From NCBI RefSeq assembly GCF_028858725.1, contig NC_084790.1:7428669-7492668 (forward strand): a DNA stretch of 64,000 nt, written 5' to 3'. Positions 49,846-61,975 of this stretch are shown here, piece by piece; position 1 is the first letter of the stretch, and the number at the start of each line of letters is the position of its first letter. The notes under the pieces are model-generated. The model was not told the origin of the DNA and searched no databases. It saw nothing but the letters and a program-made list of their open reading frames with translations. This DNA comes from Colius striatus (lineage: Eukaryota; Chordata; Aves; Coliiformes; Coliidae). The position numbers and the translations under genes were made by a program.

Positions 49846-51724
49846 CTGTTCCCAAATGTGCTTTAAGTTTGGACTAACGGCAGTCAGAAGAGAGGTGGAT
49901 AATGGGTGAAGACCAATGACTTGCAGCAGATGGCTTTGTCACTCATCCAGCACCCAGCTGAGCAGCAGTTCTGAAAGATGAAAAGCACAAGGAGAACACA
50001 AAAGCAACAAGGTAAATAGAGAGCTGTGCTTGAGTGTAGACTCTGTAGCTCTGGGTACAAGTAACACAAGAGTAGCATCAGTAACTTCTGACAAAGTGCT
50101 AGTTGTTTTGGGAGTCAGAACAAAATCAAAATAAATGTTAAAAGAAACAAAAAAGAGAAGCTGATAGTAGTGAATACTCATCTGAATAGACTAATAATGA
50201 TAGTACTGAGGAGGATTTTGGAGACAGAAGACATAAAGATAATAATAGTTCTAGAGTATGAGAGGCCAATACTCAAACTTCAGGGCTGTGGTGAAAATAT
50301 TATTACTCTAGAACTGCTACAAAGGGCCATGATCATCTGCACTGCAGCTTGAAAGATGGGTTTGCAAAGCCTGGATGGTGGCAGTACATTACAGTAACTT
50401 CAATTAGAGCACAGTTACAAGAACCTCTTGATTCTCAGTCATGCCATAAAACTGAAAAAAAAATAAGTATGAAGCGAGGTAAATTGAAAAAAAAAAAAAG
50501 ACATAGCCAAATACTCCTATTTGGGTAACTTGGTAGGTAGTTCTAAAAAAAGGAGGCTGAATTTACAGATAACCAAGGCACTAAAACTTTCAGTCAAAAC
50601 TAAGAACTGAGGCATTTTTTAACTTCATACCAGATCGGTTTCTATGCCCTTAGACATGAAAACAGCTTTAAAAATACAACCCAGAGGGAACATCAAGCAG
50701 CTGTATAGAACCAGATTTATAGTTTGTTTAAGCAATGTAACTAACACAGCTACTAAATTCACTCCTGCTCCACAAAATTCAAAACAGCAGTTGAAATGCA
50801 AAATTGCTTTTCCTAGAACAAAAGTTTTACAAAGAAGGGGGAAAAATGTATGCAGAATACTACCCACTGTGTTAGGAAACCCTGGGTAGCCTCAAGGAAA
50901 TAGTAAAGTGGTTTGGGAAATGAGAAGCAATCAGGTGCTTTGGGAAACACAGAGCTGAGGAATGGAAAAAAAAGGAAGATCCAGAGCTAGTGTACTCTCA
51001 CACCACCATATGTTCAGTCTAAAACACCATAAAGAGAGGTATTTGAGGTCAAACAACACGGCCAAACAGACATAGAACTATGCTCATTAAAATAACTAGA
51101 GAAGGCTAGACAAGATGTGTTTAGGATTGATCTAATTGTATCTCAAATCCATACTGCAGAAGTTGAGCAGCGAAGAACTATTGCTTATTACTGAAAATGC
51201 ACTGCTTGACTGGTCATATATAAACTGCAATATAAAACCAAAGGAAAAGCTACAGAGACTGAAAAATGAAATATTTACTTTCTGTGCCTAAAATCACTAT
51301 ATTCTAAGGAAGAATTTATTTGGGAAAACACAGTCTGAACAACACATAGGTGTAAGTCACATTTAAAACCAGGAGTGATGTTATGAGTTTATAGCTTGCT
51401 TCCTTTATTATTAATACCTCCAGAATAGAAGAGGACCAAATAAGCTATTTGTATGAGAAATTATAACTAAAGGAGATTGACATTTTGGTGATTGAAATAA
51501 CAGAAAAAAGCAGTATGATTCAGATTATATATATATATATATATATATATACACTTATCTGTAAACTCTGGATGATTCTCCAGTCAGCTTTTTCTTTTCC
51601 CACTTCTCTTAGTGCCACTGCTAGGATGGAGGAGGAAATGGAGGAGACCGTATGAGTCCTCTGCAATCTCTCATTTCAACTGGAATTCAAATTGCTCAGT
51701 GTGTCACAGGACCCTGCTGCCATT
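49846..51724. other. A-rich intergenic stretch with orphan plus-strand open frames
   Basis: The plus strand is A-rich and holds orphan open frames at 50170-50352 and 50644-50889 that I cannot assign. There is a poly-A run near 50490 and an AT dinucleotide tract at 51525-51551. No CR1 sequence was seen. Confidence 0.4.
51525..51551. repeat. (AT)n microsatellite
   Basis: About 13 pure AT units. Confidence 0.9.
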
Positions 51725-52228
51725 TCATAGAATCATAGAATGGTAGGGGTTGGAAGGGACCTTTAGAGATCATCTAGTCCAACCCCTCTGCAGAAGCAGG
51801 TTCACCTAGATCAGGTCACATAGGAACATGTCCAGGTGGGTCTTGAAGAGCTCCAAGGAAGGAGACTCCACAACCCCTCTGGGCAGCCTGTGCCACTGCT
51901 CCATCATCTGAACAGTGAAACAGTTTTTTCTTATATTTGAGTGGAAATTCTTGTGTTCCAGCTTCATCCCATTACCCCTTATGCTGTTGCTGGCTACTAT
52001 AGAAAAAAGGGATGTCCCAACCTCCTGACACCCACCCTTTAGATATCTGTAAATGTTTACAAGATCTCCCCTCAGTCTCCTCTTCTCCAGACTAAACAGC
52101 CCCAGTTCCTGCAGCCTTTCCTCATATGAAAGATGTTCCAGTCCCCTGATCATCTTGGTGGCCCTGCGCTGGACTCTCTCCAGAAGTTCTCTGTCCCTCT
52201 TGAGCTGAGGACCCCAGAACTGGACACA
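51725..52228 (-). mobile_element. CR1 LINE 3' fragment, comparatively well preserved, minus strand
   Basis: The plus strand begins TCATAGAATCATAGAATGG, followed by GGTTGGAAGGGACCTTTAG, ATCATCTAGTCCAACCCC and the C-terminal ORF2 region. The minus open frame 51806-52153 (115 codons) reads [21 protein letters not shown] and then RGDLVNIYRYLKGG. This is the CR1 ORF2 C-terminus and is still open over this span, which suggests a younger insertion than most others here. It is truncated at the 5' end near GGGGTCCTCAGCTC-type sequence. Confidence 0.95.
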
Positions 52229-55200
52229 TAGAGGAATAAGGAGACAGTTCTAAATGTGAGTAATGTTAATGTGAAAAAAAATCATACAACTTATATTATC
52301 TTTGGCCACTGAAAACAAGAAGGCTATTGGGAGGAGAGATGACTTTAAGCACAGATGACCTGTGAGGAAGCAAAAATTTAGGGGAGAAAAAAATCCTTAG
52401 TCTCCAAATTTGTTCAATGGTTGTTGATAACAGGGGAAGTGTACTGACTGTAAAGATCAGTGAACGTTCTGGATATTTGTAACCGTAATTTATGATACAC
52501 GTAGTCAGTTTCCCAGATAACTATACAGGGTCAACAGGAGACACCTGAAAGAACAAGCAGCATGAAAGAGCTTACCACTGCAGGTGCTTCAACAGCGACA
52601 TGAAAGCTGTCAAGGACTACTGCCAGAAAGATTCCTTGAACATCTGAGATGGTTAACATCCAGATGAATCCACAGAGATGCTTTTTGACCAAACGAGAGA
52701 AACACAGGACAGTAACAAAAAGTAAAACTGTTGTAAGAATATTCAAGAGGCATTGAGTTAAGGTGGTTAAGGAACCAGGCAGGATCTGCAGGATGAGATG
52801 CTTAGCAACAGAAGATGCTATAATAAGATGAATATGGAGAGTAGCTGCAATTTTAAAATATTTTTTCTTTCTTTCTATTTCTAATACTAAAATAAATGAT
52901 GTTCTGCTTCTAAGAAGACTTTCAATTCAGTGGCTACCATGCATGCAAAAAGAATTAAAGAAGCCTGAAGCTAAAACTTGGAGAAACAGATGAGTTATGA
53001 AGATACAGGTCCCAGCCTAAGGGAGAAATATGAAACTTCCCAGAAACCTAGGCAAAGGCCTAAAAGCAATCCCCTGAAAAAGCTTGGAAAGAGCTTTCAA
53101 AGAGACTGAAAGGGGAAGGAGCTATAGCTGGCCCAGCAACCTTGACACATACTAAAGGAAACATCAAAATCTGTCCTATGGAAAACATTTAGGAGCAGTG
53201 GAAGCATTTCAAGGTTTGTCCATTAATCCAGCAGATTAGGAACTTGGAACTTTGCAGTTTTGGTAACAAAATAAAATACTTAGACCAATCAGCAAAGTTA
53301 ACTTTTAAAAGTCGACCTGACTATCAGTAGTTAATCCTAAGCACTGATGAGTTTTACTATATAGGAAGAAAAAAAGAAAAAACAAGGCTGAAGTTGAGGT
53401 TAATCATAGAACAGAAAAGTACAATCTATGGGCATATTTTGTTGTGCAAAACTACTTATGCTAGCAAATAAAAATTAGACAAGTTGAAGAGGCTGAAATA
53501 TCTAATACTAGCTATTCCTGAGGATTCTACAAGCATAGAAGGATATACTTTTCTTATAGATATTTGTTCATATTATAAAACCAGCACAAATACAATATAG
53601 AACAGGCAGGGGATAGTTAGAAACATTATACCTAACACTTGTCGGTGTTTATATGAACTAACGGAGGAAACACTGAAGATGTCAGACAAGTTTAGAATAA
53701 AACTGAAGCTTTATAAAATTTCTAAATTAATATCACAATTTATCCCTCACATTATTGCAATTTAGTACTAATGTTAATGATGAAAAAGTGAGACAGAAAC
53801 CACTTAAAGAGCTGTATACTCTCTGGTGTAGATTTGAAGCGGAAAAATACCTGCTCACGTCAGAGGGAATGTCATGTCTTGATGCTCAGTCCTCCAGTAA
53901 GGGTAGAGTGTTCCTTCTCAGCTACGAGAATGTCTTGTTGGATTTCCCACCATTGGTTGTGGAAAATAGTCCACATTGCTCATGGTTTATGGCCTGACTA
54001 CACATTTTGTAGTGCTGCACTTTGCCTATGATACGCCAATGTTGTGACTTCACTCTGACCTGTGGCTCTGCATTTCGTTCCCTTTAGTCCTGGGTGCTGC
54101 ACTAAACCTTCCTGCACATGTTGTTAGAGAAATTCTATCAGGCATCAACAGCAACAATTAAACAAACAGCCAAACGCTATCAGAAGGCCAGCAATATGGG
54201 TAAAATACTATAGACAAAGATGTACATGAAATTAAGGGAAATCAATCTCTAGTAAACTGATTCAAGTTCTCCTAACAATGCCCCTGATAATCTTCATGGT
54301 AATTTGCTAATATAGGAATGAAATTGTTTCACTTCAGGACAATGTTTTGAATCCTGCAGAATCCCAGATTAATGGCTGAATCTGTATTGTCATTGCTACA
54401 CTCTAAAAAGCTCGATAGCTGGTTAAAAATACTCAAAACTGCACTAAGACGATGAAGCATTTTGCAGAGCTAAATTGCGATTGGCTTTGTGAGATGCTAT
54501 GTTTTGTCAAATTAGAAGAGCCATATGTGGCAGGAGCATAATTATCTGTATAAAACCAAGAAGAAATGTGCTCATTACTGTGTACTTGTGGGTGAAGACA
54601 GTACTTGTAGTACTGCCTATAGCCAAGGTTGCCTGAAGCTTCAAATCATATGACATGATTTCAATACTTTTACAATTTCTAAGCTCTCAGCTATTCTGGT
54701 AACAAAGCTCTATGCTGGATTTCTGTCTTGTGTTAAATTGTAATCAGTAAGTTTCAGGCAAAAATACTTCAGCCATGGACAAGACAACTTAAAGAACATG
54801 TGGCAGTCTGCGTAATAGAGAACTTCTTACAGAAAGGTGGGGACAAGTTGCCTGAGACAATGCTTACCATGCTGGCATCTGAAATTCATCAGTGGATTAC
54901 CTATGTCCCCCATGCTGCAGGGGAAAAAACAAGAAAAAAATTACATTCAAGGCTGGACTTAAAAAATTGTGTTATTGACAAGAACTTTGCCGTTCAAAAC
55001 GTAACTCTGATAAAAAACAGGAAACACATTCATGATAATTCTGACTGAAGAGACACTGAGAAAGAAGAAGACAAAAGAACAACAGTGAACATGTGCAAAT
55101 GGTGTTAAAATGTAGTTCCAGGCTGAGAAGACCGAAATTCTGTTCAGCTTTTGAGCCTAAGGCCCTCTGCAAACAAGTGTTGCCTCCATAGTTGTCTGGT

Positions 55201-57773
55201 ATGTATTTTGGAATATTACCATCTTTGCTGTATTTTAAATTCTGAATGATGAGAAAAGACAGGATGTTTCAAAGGAGGAGTTAACTAAGAAACTAAGTAT
55301 ACTTCTAAACATAAATACATAATGATATAAATATCAGAAGCTAGAAAGTAACATTATTTTTCAAGAAATAACCAAAGCCAAATCAAAAGGCTTTTATTTT
55401 ATGTAAATTACTGGAGAAATTTGAGGCTTTGAGTCAGTTTGCAAGAGCTTTAGAAAACAAATGTTTTTAAAAAAGCATAGTACTTAGCACTGAGTGGTAC
55501 ACCTGTTTCATCAATTTAAATTAAACTAATTAATGACATATATAGATGAAATATAGTTCCAAAGAGAATGATAGTTGCTTTCCTCAGAAAACATTCTTCC
55601 TTTTTGACATGTATAATTGGCATGTTGGAAATGAAAAAAAACCATTCTCTACTATGAACCTCCTTGGTTTCTTGCTTGAAATATTGGATCATTCTTGTTT
55701 GTTTGTTTTCGTTTTAAGATCTGTTTTCTTTTAGCTTATGAAACACTGTTTCAAAATATCCTTCTATTTCTAAAGCTAATAAAGGCTTATTTGTACATTT
55801 TGAGAAGTGTCATTCTGATAACTACAGGTGTTCCATCCAGATTCTTGTTAAATTTTGAGATTTCCGTTTGAACATTGCCTGAAGTCTTGCCATGATTTTT
55901 CTGCTAGGTTCAGCTTTAACTTCAATAAATGAATATAGCTCAGAGAATGCAATGTGCAGAATGACTCATTTTAGTATAGAACTGTTTATGGAGAATTGAT
56001 TTGAATTAATTCCCAAATAACCCCACTCTGCCTGCTACAGTGTGGCCATACTCTGCCTTTTGGTGCCAGATTCACTTTACCCCCAGGACAATGAGTGTTT
56101 CCGCAACTAAACAGCCTAAGCTACTTTGACCTTTCTCTTTCATAAGCAAATCCACTTTCTGGTTGGATAAATTGGACACAAATCAGATGGATTTGGAAAT
56201 GATGACGTAATGACACAATTTTAATGTAAGGAAAGCTTATGCTGGTCTCTCTGGGAACAACAAAAGAAAATACATCAGGAGGCCTGATTGCCAGCATGTT
56301 ATTTGCTGGGAATTCAATGCAGTGGGCAACACTGACACACAAGCTGGAACGAAAACAGCAGTCTGCAGGACTGTGGCTTGTGTCAACTCCTCCGAGATGA
56401 TGAGCTTCCATGTGGAATTGCACTTATGAGATTAGTGGCTGTGGGGCATACATCTGTACATATAACTCACTTCTGGTCCTTTTTTTTTTTTTGATAGGAA
56501 AGTGTGATTACTGCTCAAAGAAGCTGCCGTTTAAAGATACCAGAGCAGATCAGTATTTTGTCCAGCCTGGTTCATTTGAATACAATGTTTCTATACCTAC
56601 TGGCTTAGTGAAAAGTGTATCAACCTTTCTACAACTTTAATAGAAATTACTCTTTACCTAAAATAGTTCTTATTTCAGAGTCTTTTCAACTCTAATGCGA
56701 AAATACAGTAATACATAAGGCAGCTACGTACACTGAAATGCTTCTTTAGATAGCCTTTATCATTCTCCCTACTACAGATGAAGAACCAAATTCATCTTTT
56801 CCTTTACTCTTTTGATTCCTGCCTATTGAGTAAATCCATTATTTACAAGAAAGCAAACCTTTTTAAGAGCTTCCATTTTAGTCCATTTCTTTTTTGATTT
56901 AAAGATGTCTTCTCAGAAATTGAGACACATGTGCTTCCTCCAGGCTTTTATTCGTTTGAGCTTTGCTATCTGATGATTTTGCTTTTAGGTGGTTGGAAGC
57001 TGATTATTTCTATTCAGTCTCAGAGATCAAAAGAGGTTGACTTATGTGTGATTTTCTATCTTCAGGTTTTGTTGTGGCTTTTCTTTTTTTTCCCCTGTGA
57101 CTATGCTTGGGTTTCTCTGGTCCTGAAATGTCACTTATCTGACAGGACTTATCCAGTGGTTCAGAGGTTTGGTTATTACTCAAATATTGAAGACTGAATT
57201 CCCAGGGTTGTGGTGATTCAAACACATCCATTTTCTCTCAGTACTTTTAATTTGTATTTTTCCTGCTCTATTCAGAAGAAGTTGTATTGTCAAATGCCTG
57301 GTTGCAAAGTTTCTGCGGAAAGATGAATGAGACTATAGGTAACCAAATCCTCAATGGTGTAAAGAAGTGACTTTTAAAATGGAACCCACAAGTACACTGG
57401 AGAAAGGTGTCACTTACTGTATGCAAAAAATATTTATTTTGCTTCAGTTTGTTTCAGGAATGTGGAAACCTACCCTGAAACCAACTTCCCATTACCACTT
57501 TCTTTAAAAAGGAAACTTTAGATAGTATTAAGCATCCAAACAAGCAGTGATGGGGTCCCCGGTACATTGTGCTATGATGAGAAAACAATTTATTTACAAT
57601 TCTCTTACTTCTTTAAAGAAAAAAATTAGAATGACAGACGAACTGAGGTTTCTCCCACACATACTTGGAGGAATCTGGCTAGCTGGGTTATCTGTTTTGC
57701 AAAGGAGAGTTACAAAGACACCTTCAATACTGCACCTGGTGTTCCCTGCAGTGCTCACTGTGCCTAGAAGAGC
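52229..57773. other. A-rich intergenic stretch upstream of MCTP1, orphan open frames
   Basis: No recognised gene. Plus-strand open frames occur at 53755-53997 and 54737-55048 (103 codons between stops, hydrophilic, no domain recognised). A poly-T run lies near 56481. The frames could be chance or relics of an old inserted element. No LTRs, poly-A tail or splice structure was found to decide. Confidence 0.4.
54737..55048 (+). other. Unidentified open frame, 103 codons
   Basis: The frame is open from the codon after a TAA (54734-54736) to a TGA at 55046-55048. No ATG stands near its start. It contains segments such as LQPWTRQLKEHVAVCVIENF and LTMLASEIHQWITYVPHAAG, a helical and charged composition. 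I do not recognise a family. There is no convincing acceptor upstream or donor downstream. It could be a chance frame in A-rich sequence, a processed pseudogene piece or a relic of an old mobile element. Confidence 0.2.
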
Positions 57774-57906
57774 AAACCACAGAATTTCAGGATGCATTCG
57801 GTTGGAAGGGAGCTCAAAACACCATCTCGTTCCAACCCTCTGCCATGAGCACAGACACCTTCCACTCGACCAGGGTGCTCCCAGAGCACCTGACTGAACC
57901 TTCCCT
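57774..57906 (-). mobile_element. CR1 LINE 3' fragment, minus strand, next to the MCTP1 CpG island
   Basis: The plus strand shows CACAGAATTTCAGGATGCAT, GGTTGGAAGGGAGCTCAAAA, CACCATCTCGTTCCAACCC and TCTGCCATGAGCACAGACAC, a diverged reverse-complement CR1. It ends about 100 bp before the GC-rich promoter region. Confidence 0.8.
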
Positions 57907-58205
57907 TCCCGAGGTTAGGACGGGTTGAGACAGATGTTGGGCCCGCTGGAAGCAGTCTCACGTCCCTCTCCTTCACCCAAAGGTTTAGGGGACCCCTGGC
58001 TCCAGTGAAACTGCAGCATCACGGCACTGCCTCCCCCTCCCCCCGCAGCAGCGGCCTGCGGGCCTGAGCCAGGGCTGCCGCTCCGTCGGACCTCTGCTTC
58101 CTATGCCGTGCCACGACCACAAAAGCAAAAAGACCAACCCCAAACTAGCCGGGGAGGAGGGCAGTATAAGCCAACTCCCGCTATGTCCTTGCCTCGACAG
58201 ACGCA

Positions 58206-58211
58206 TATATA
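58206..58211 (+). promoter_or_regulatory. MCTP1: TATA-like element upstream of MCTP1
   Basis: TATATA stands alone at the left part of the CpG island, 385 bp before the start codon. If used, transcription would start at about 58235-58240. A CpG-island promoter may equally well use several dispersed starts. Confidence 0.3.
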
Positions 58212-58595
58212 GGTGAGCCGCCGGCAGCCGCTCCGCGCCCCTCCGTTAACTTTTCCGCCGGGCTACGCGCCCCTGCGCAGCCCAGCTCCGCGCAGCCCGC
58301 CCCCGCCGCGGCCACCGCGGGTTGACGGCGGCAAACTTTCCGCCTGGTGGGGCCGTGGAGGGGGCTTCGTCCTTCCTTCACGTTCCGCGGCTGCGGCTCC
58401 ATCCCCGGTGCCAGCCCCGGGCTGCCTCGGCCGTGCCGCGCTGAGCGGGGGGCGGCGCGGCAGAGCCCCGCGCTCGTCCCCGGCGGCGGGCGCCGCTCCG
58501 TCCCGCCCCGCACGGGAGTGAAGGCGCCGGGCTCCGGCGGTCTCTGCTGCTGTCGCTCCCGCAGCCGCCGCAGCAGCAGGAGAAGGAGGAGGAGG

Positions 58596-59171
58596 ATGGA
58601 GCCGGGCAAGGAGCCCCGGACGGCCTCGGCGGAGAAGCCCGGCGAGCCCGAGCCGCCGGTGTCCTTCCAGGCCCGGCTGTGGAAGAACCTGCAGCTGGGG
58701 GGCAAGGGCCGGAGCGGCGGCGGGCGGGCGGCAGCCGAGCGCCGCAGTGCGGAGCCCCCCGCCCCGCCGCCAGCCGCCAGCGGCAAGGGGGACCCGCCGG
58801 CCGGCGCCAAGTGGAGCGGCTTCAAGCGGCGGAAGCAAGCGCTGGACCGCGTCTTCTCGTCCTCGCAGCCCAACCTCTGCTGCTCGGCCGCCGAGCCGCT
58901 GGAGTCGGGCGGCGAGTCCGGCTCCGCCCTGCGCCGCCTGCGAGAGCACCTGCTGCCCCAGGGCAAGGGGCCGCCGCCCGGCCGCCACGACCCCGCCACC
59001 GGCGATGAGGGGCCCAAGGGCGCCAAGGACGGGCGCCGGCCCGGGGCGCACCTGTCCCACCAGAAGAGCTCGTCGCTGCCCAGCGCCGCCTGCCTGGAGC
59101 AGCTGCTGCAAGGCTCGCCCACCGCCGGCCGGCGGAAGGAGCAGCGGGCGGAGGAGAGCGAGGGCGGCGCG
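58596..59171 (+). CDS. MCTP1: MCTP1 exon 1 (N-terminal region, partial gene)
   Basis: This is the first coding exon of multiple C2 and transmembrane domain protein 1, a calcium-binding protein anchored in ER or vesicle membranes and linked to presynaptic function. The 192 codons start at an ATG in good context (A at -3, G at +4) and end at a complete Ala codon before a GTGAGT donor (59172). Segments shared with human MCTP1, recalled from memory, are FQARLWKNLQLG (residues 24-35), a basic WSGFKRRKQALDRVF (73-87) followed by SSSQPNLCCS (88-97), REHLLP (116-121) and HQKSSSLP with ACLEQLL (155-171). The stretches between are Gly/Pro/Ala-rich and disordered. The C2 and membrane domains lie in later exons beyond the window. 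The frame is also open upstream to 58347, but the homologous start is 58596. CC at 95-96 could be a lipidation site (inference). Confidence 0.93.
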
Positions 59172-61124
59172 GTGAGTGTCGGTCCCCGCCGGGCTGCGCT
59201 GGCGGGCAGTGCTAGCGGCCCTCGGCGGGGCGAGGCGGGAAGGTGGTCCCCGGGGAGGCGTGAAGGGAAGGGAGGCGGGAGGGCGGCCGCTGGGAAGGGA
59301 GGGGGACGGGAGGCGAGGCGGGAAGGCGGCCGGGGACGACGCCGGTGCGCTCCATCGCCCACCGGTGCAAAGCGCCCTTCGGCTGAGGGGAAGGGCCGCC
59401 GCGGGGCTCCGCGCTGCTCCGGCGCGACGTTCTCCGCTGCGGGGCCCGGCTCGGGGCGGCGGGTGCGCTGCGCTGCGCCGGCCGCACATACTCCGGAGCG
59501 AGAGCAGCCTCTGGGACACCTTCCTCGTGTAAATCGCGTAGAGAAAAATTGTCCCGACGGCAGACGTTGGGGTTTCGCAGCGCAGGTGGCCCCGCTGTGG
59601 CGCCTCTCCGCAGAGAATACTCTTCTGCTGTGTCTCTCAGACAGAGCCCCTAGCTGCTGGTTTCTGACCTTGACACTTCCAGCGTGGCTTTTGCTCAGGT
59701 AACCTTGGCCTTTTCCTGGTTATCCAAATTTTAATTACTGTTTCATCTAATTTCCTCGGAACACCCAAACGACAACCACTAGTTCAAATGTACTAGACAG
59801 TAGATAATTAGTTGTCAGAACATACGAAGAGCTGTCACAACTGTCAGCTCGGGCTGATGAAGAAGTCGTTCTAACCTCATTGCTGGGGGAAAGTGGTGTA
59901 CAAAACCATAGTTCTTCCAACTGTCAGTTTTGAAATTAAGTGGTGAATCTAGTGTTGATAGGGGCTGCCGAATCTTGGAATAAATTCCCTGTGAGAAAAG
60001 TACAAAACATATGAGTCATTCTGGAGTTTGTGTAATTCTAAGCAGCAATCCACTTAGTTGACTAATACGTATATTGTCTTCTGCCATAACTGGGGAAAAA
60101 TGAGTTACTGAATTAAGAGACAACACACTGAATTAAGAGGCAGCACTCTCTGTTTTGTGTCAAAATGGAACTATATGAATATATCTGGCTTCTGTCTGGG
60201 CTACAGAAGTTCTGGTCACGGTCTGGTGAAGACCAGTAGTGTTTCTGTGAGGACTTTGAAGCATCACTTGAAGCCAGCAGGGCTTGATGTCTCTGCAGAG
60301 TTCAGCTCTCATCTTTACAAACAGGAGAGCTAGACCTTAATAGGCCCACTCACCATCACTGGTTTGGGGATAAGCACCATGATCTGCCATGGTTTTTCCT
60401 TGTATAACCCATGTTTGTATGTGTTTTAGGCCCATGGTATTATTTTGATAGATGCTTACAAAGTAGGCACTTCAATAGTCAGTAATTTTCTCCCGTAACC
60501 ACTGGCTTACAAAACATTTTAAGTGTTACTGTTTGGAACTAGAGGATATTCTTCTCTTTCAAAGTCTGCTACATCTAGCAATTAATAAATCTGAAAATGT
60601 GGGGATTTTTTTCAGTGTTGTGTTTAGCAAAGAAACAGCACAGTTAAGTACAAAGCATGTCAATTGTTATTTGGTTGTGAGGGCATCGCTCATGTCTTGA
60701 ACAAGGTACAGTCATAACACTTGGAAAGAACACTGCTAATCAAAACAAAGTGGTACCTAAGCTTTCTAACACTTGTCTTTAATTAGCAGACTTATGGCCA
60801 ATTCCTCCAATCAATTTCTACTATTAATTTAGGCTGTGCCAGCATGCCAAAATTGCTACTTTTGGTATTGAGTAAAGCTTGTTATGTCCCTTTTGTATTG
60901 ATAGAATTTGCAGAGCTGTTGATCATGATGTTTGTTTTGGAGGGATGATTTGAAGTAGCTATCTGCTGTTCCCTAATCAGCACATCCTCTGCTCTTCTCA
61001 TCTCTGGAGGTATAAGCTCACTCAGATTATTAAATCTGATTTGATTCACCAGCTTTGTTGAGCTGTGGAGTAGTCAGGCAAATGGGACTACAAAGCATTG
61101 CTAGATTGTCTTCAGTTGTCTCTG
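59172..61124 (+). other. MCTP1: MCTP1 intron 1, first part
   Basis: It begins with the GTGAGT donor. The first 0.4 kb is still CpG island and contains two G-quadruplex motifs. Then the sequence becomes ordinary AT-rich intron. A 14-bp direct duplication (ACTGAATTAAGAG, 60107 and 60127) is present. No second exon was found. Confidence 0.7.
59265..59310 (+). promoter_or_regulatory. MCTP1: Pair of G-quadruplex motifs at the start of MCTP1 intron 1
   Basis: Two stretches fit four G-tracts of at least three with loops of one to four bases: 59265-59283 (GGGAAGGGAGGCGGGAGGG) and 59292-59310 (GGGAAGGGAGGGGGACGGG). They lie on the non-template strand 94 bp after the exon 1 donor and would also be present in the nascent RNA. 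Confidence 0.6.
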
Positions 61125-61340
61125 ATCATAGAATCATAGAATGGTAGGGTTGGAAGAGACCCTTAGAGATCATCTAGTCCAACCCCCATGCAGAAGCAGG
61201 TCAACCTAGATCAGGTCATACAGGAACATGACCAGGTGGGTCTTGAAGACCTCCAAGGAAGGAGACTCCACAACCCCTCTGGGCAGCTTGTTCCAGTACT
61301 CCTTCACCCTCACACTAAAATAGTTTTTTCTTATATTTAT
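61125..61340 (-). mobile_element. CR1 LINE 3' fragment, minus strand, in MCTP1 intron 1
   Basis: The plus strand starts TCATAGAATCATAGAATGG, then AGGGTTGGAAGAGACCC, ATCATCTAGTCCAACCCCC and CTCCACAACCCCTCTGGGC. It is well preserved. It is in inverted orientation to the copy at 61976-62338. Confidence 0.95.
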
Positions 61341-61975
61341 TGTATTACTCTTCTATTTACACTGATGCTCTTCAGTGGTCTTTTACAGAGCATGTACCTT
61401 CCACTGTGAACAGCTGGAGTTTTCAATTCAATATATTTCAAGAGTCAAGTCTTTCCTGCTTACATACTGCACCCCCAGGGCAGTAAGGTCCCTGCCTAGC
61501 TTCTGTCATGGCATTTATATCCCTCTGAGGGTTTGGGATTAGAAGTCTGGTAACGTGAATCTGGAGTTACTTACATTTTTCAAATCCAAGTTTTACTTAC
61601 AGCAGCACCGACTTTCAGAGGTGTCTAGATTTTTGTTGCCTGACAGCTTTACATGTCCAAAGATCAAATAAATTCTATTAGCTGATGGAATTACAAGAAT
61701 GAAACTATCTTGAAGTAAAACAATACCAGAACTACAGCTGGCTTTAAAAAGCACTTAAGATTTGGTTGAAATACAGGGGTGAGCAAATGTTGCTGCCTGT
61801 TTTGGATCAAGGCTGTTGAATGTTTTAGCAAATTTGAATATTTTAGCAAAGATGGACGCAAAAAGATCTACTAGGTACTTTGAGGGAGAAGTCAGGGAAA
61901 GATGAAGTCCCACGACAAGTCAAATTTCTTGTTCTTTTAAGAGGAAATAATACTGTTGTGTCATAAGTGAAAGGA
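61341..61975 (+). other. MCTP1: MCTP1 intron 1 between inverted CR1 copies
   Basis: About 630 bp of AT-rich intron. No exon or repeat recognised. Confidence 0.6.

Larger units (their letters stand above)
57990..59560. promoter_or_regulatory. MCTP1: CpG island spanning MCTP1 promoter and exon 1
   Basis: Base composition changes abruptly from AT-rich to very GC-rich with many CpG dinucleotides. GC-box-like stretches such as GGGGCGAGGCGGG occur. The island covers the 5' UTR, the first coding exon and the first 0.4 kb of intron 1. The long open frames on the other strand and frames (for example 58181-59362 and 58263-59519 minus) result from the scarcity of AT-rich stop codons in such sequence. 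Confidence 0.9.

Noticed and set aside
58181..59519. Long minus-strand open frames (393 and 418 codons) over the CpG island
   Set aside because: They are antisense shadows of MCTP1 exon 1 in very GC-rich sequence, where stop codons are rare. They are Pro/Ala/Arg-rich without domain or splice logic.
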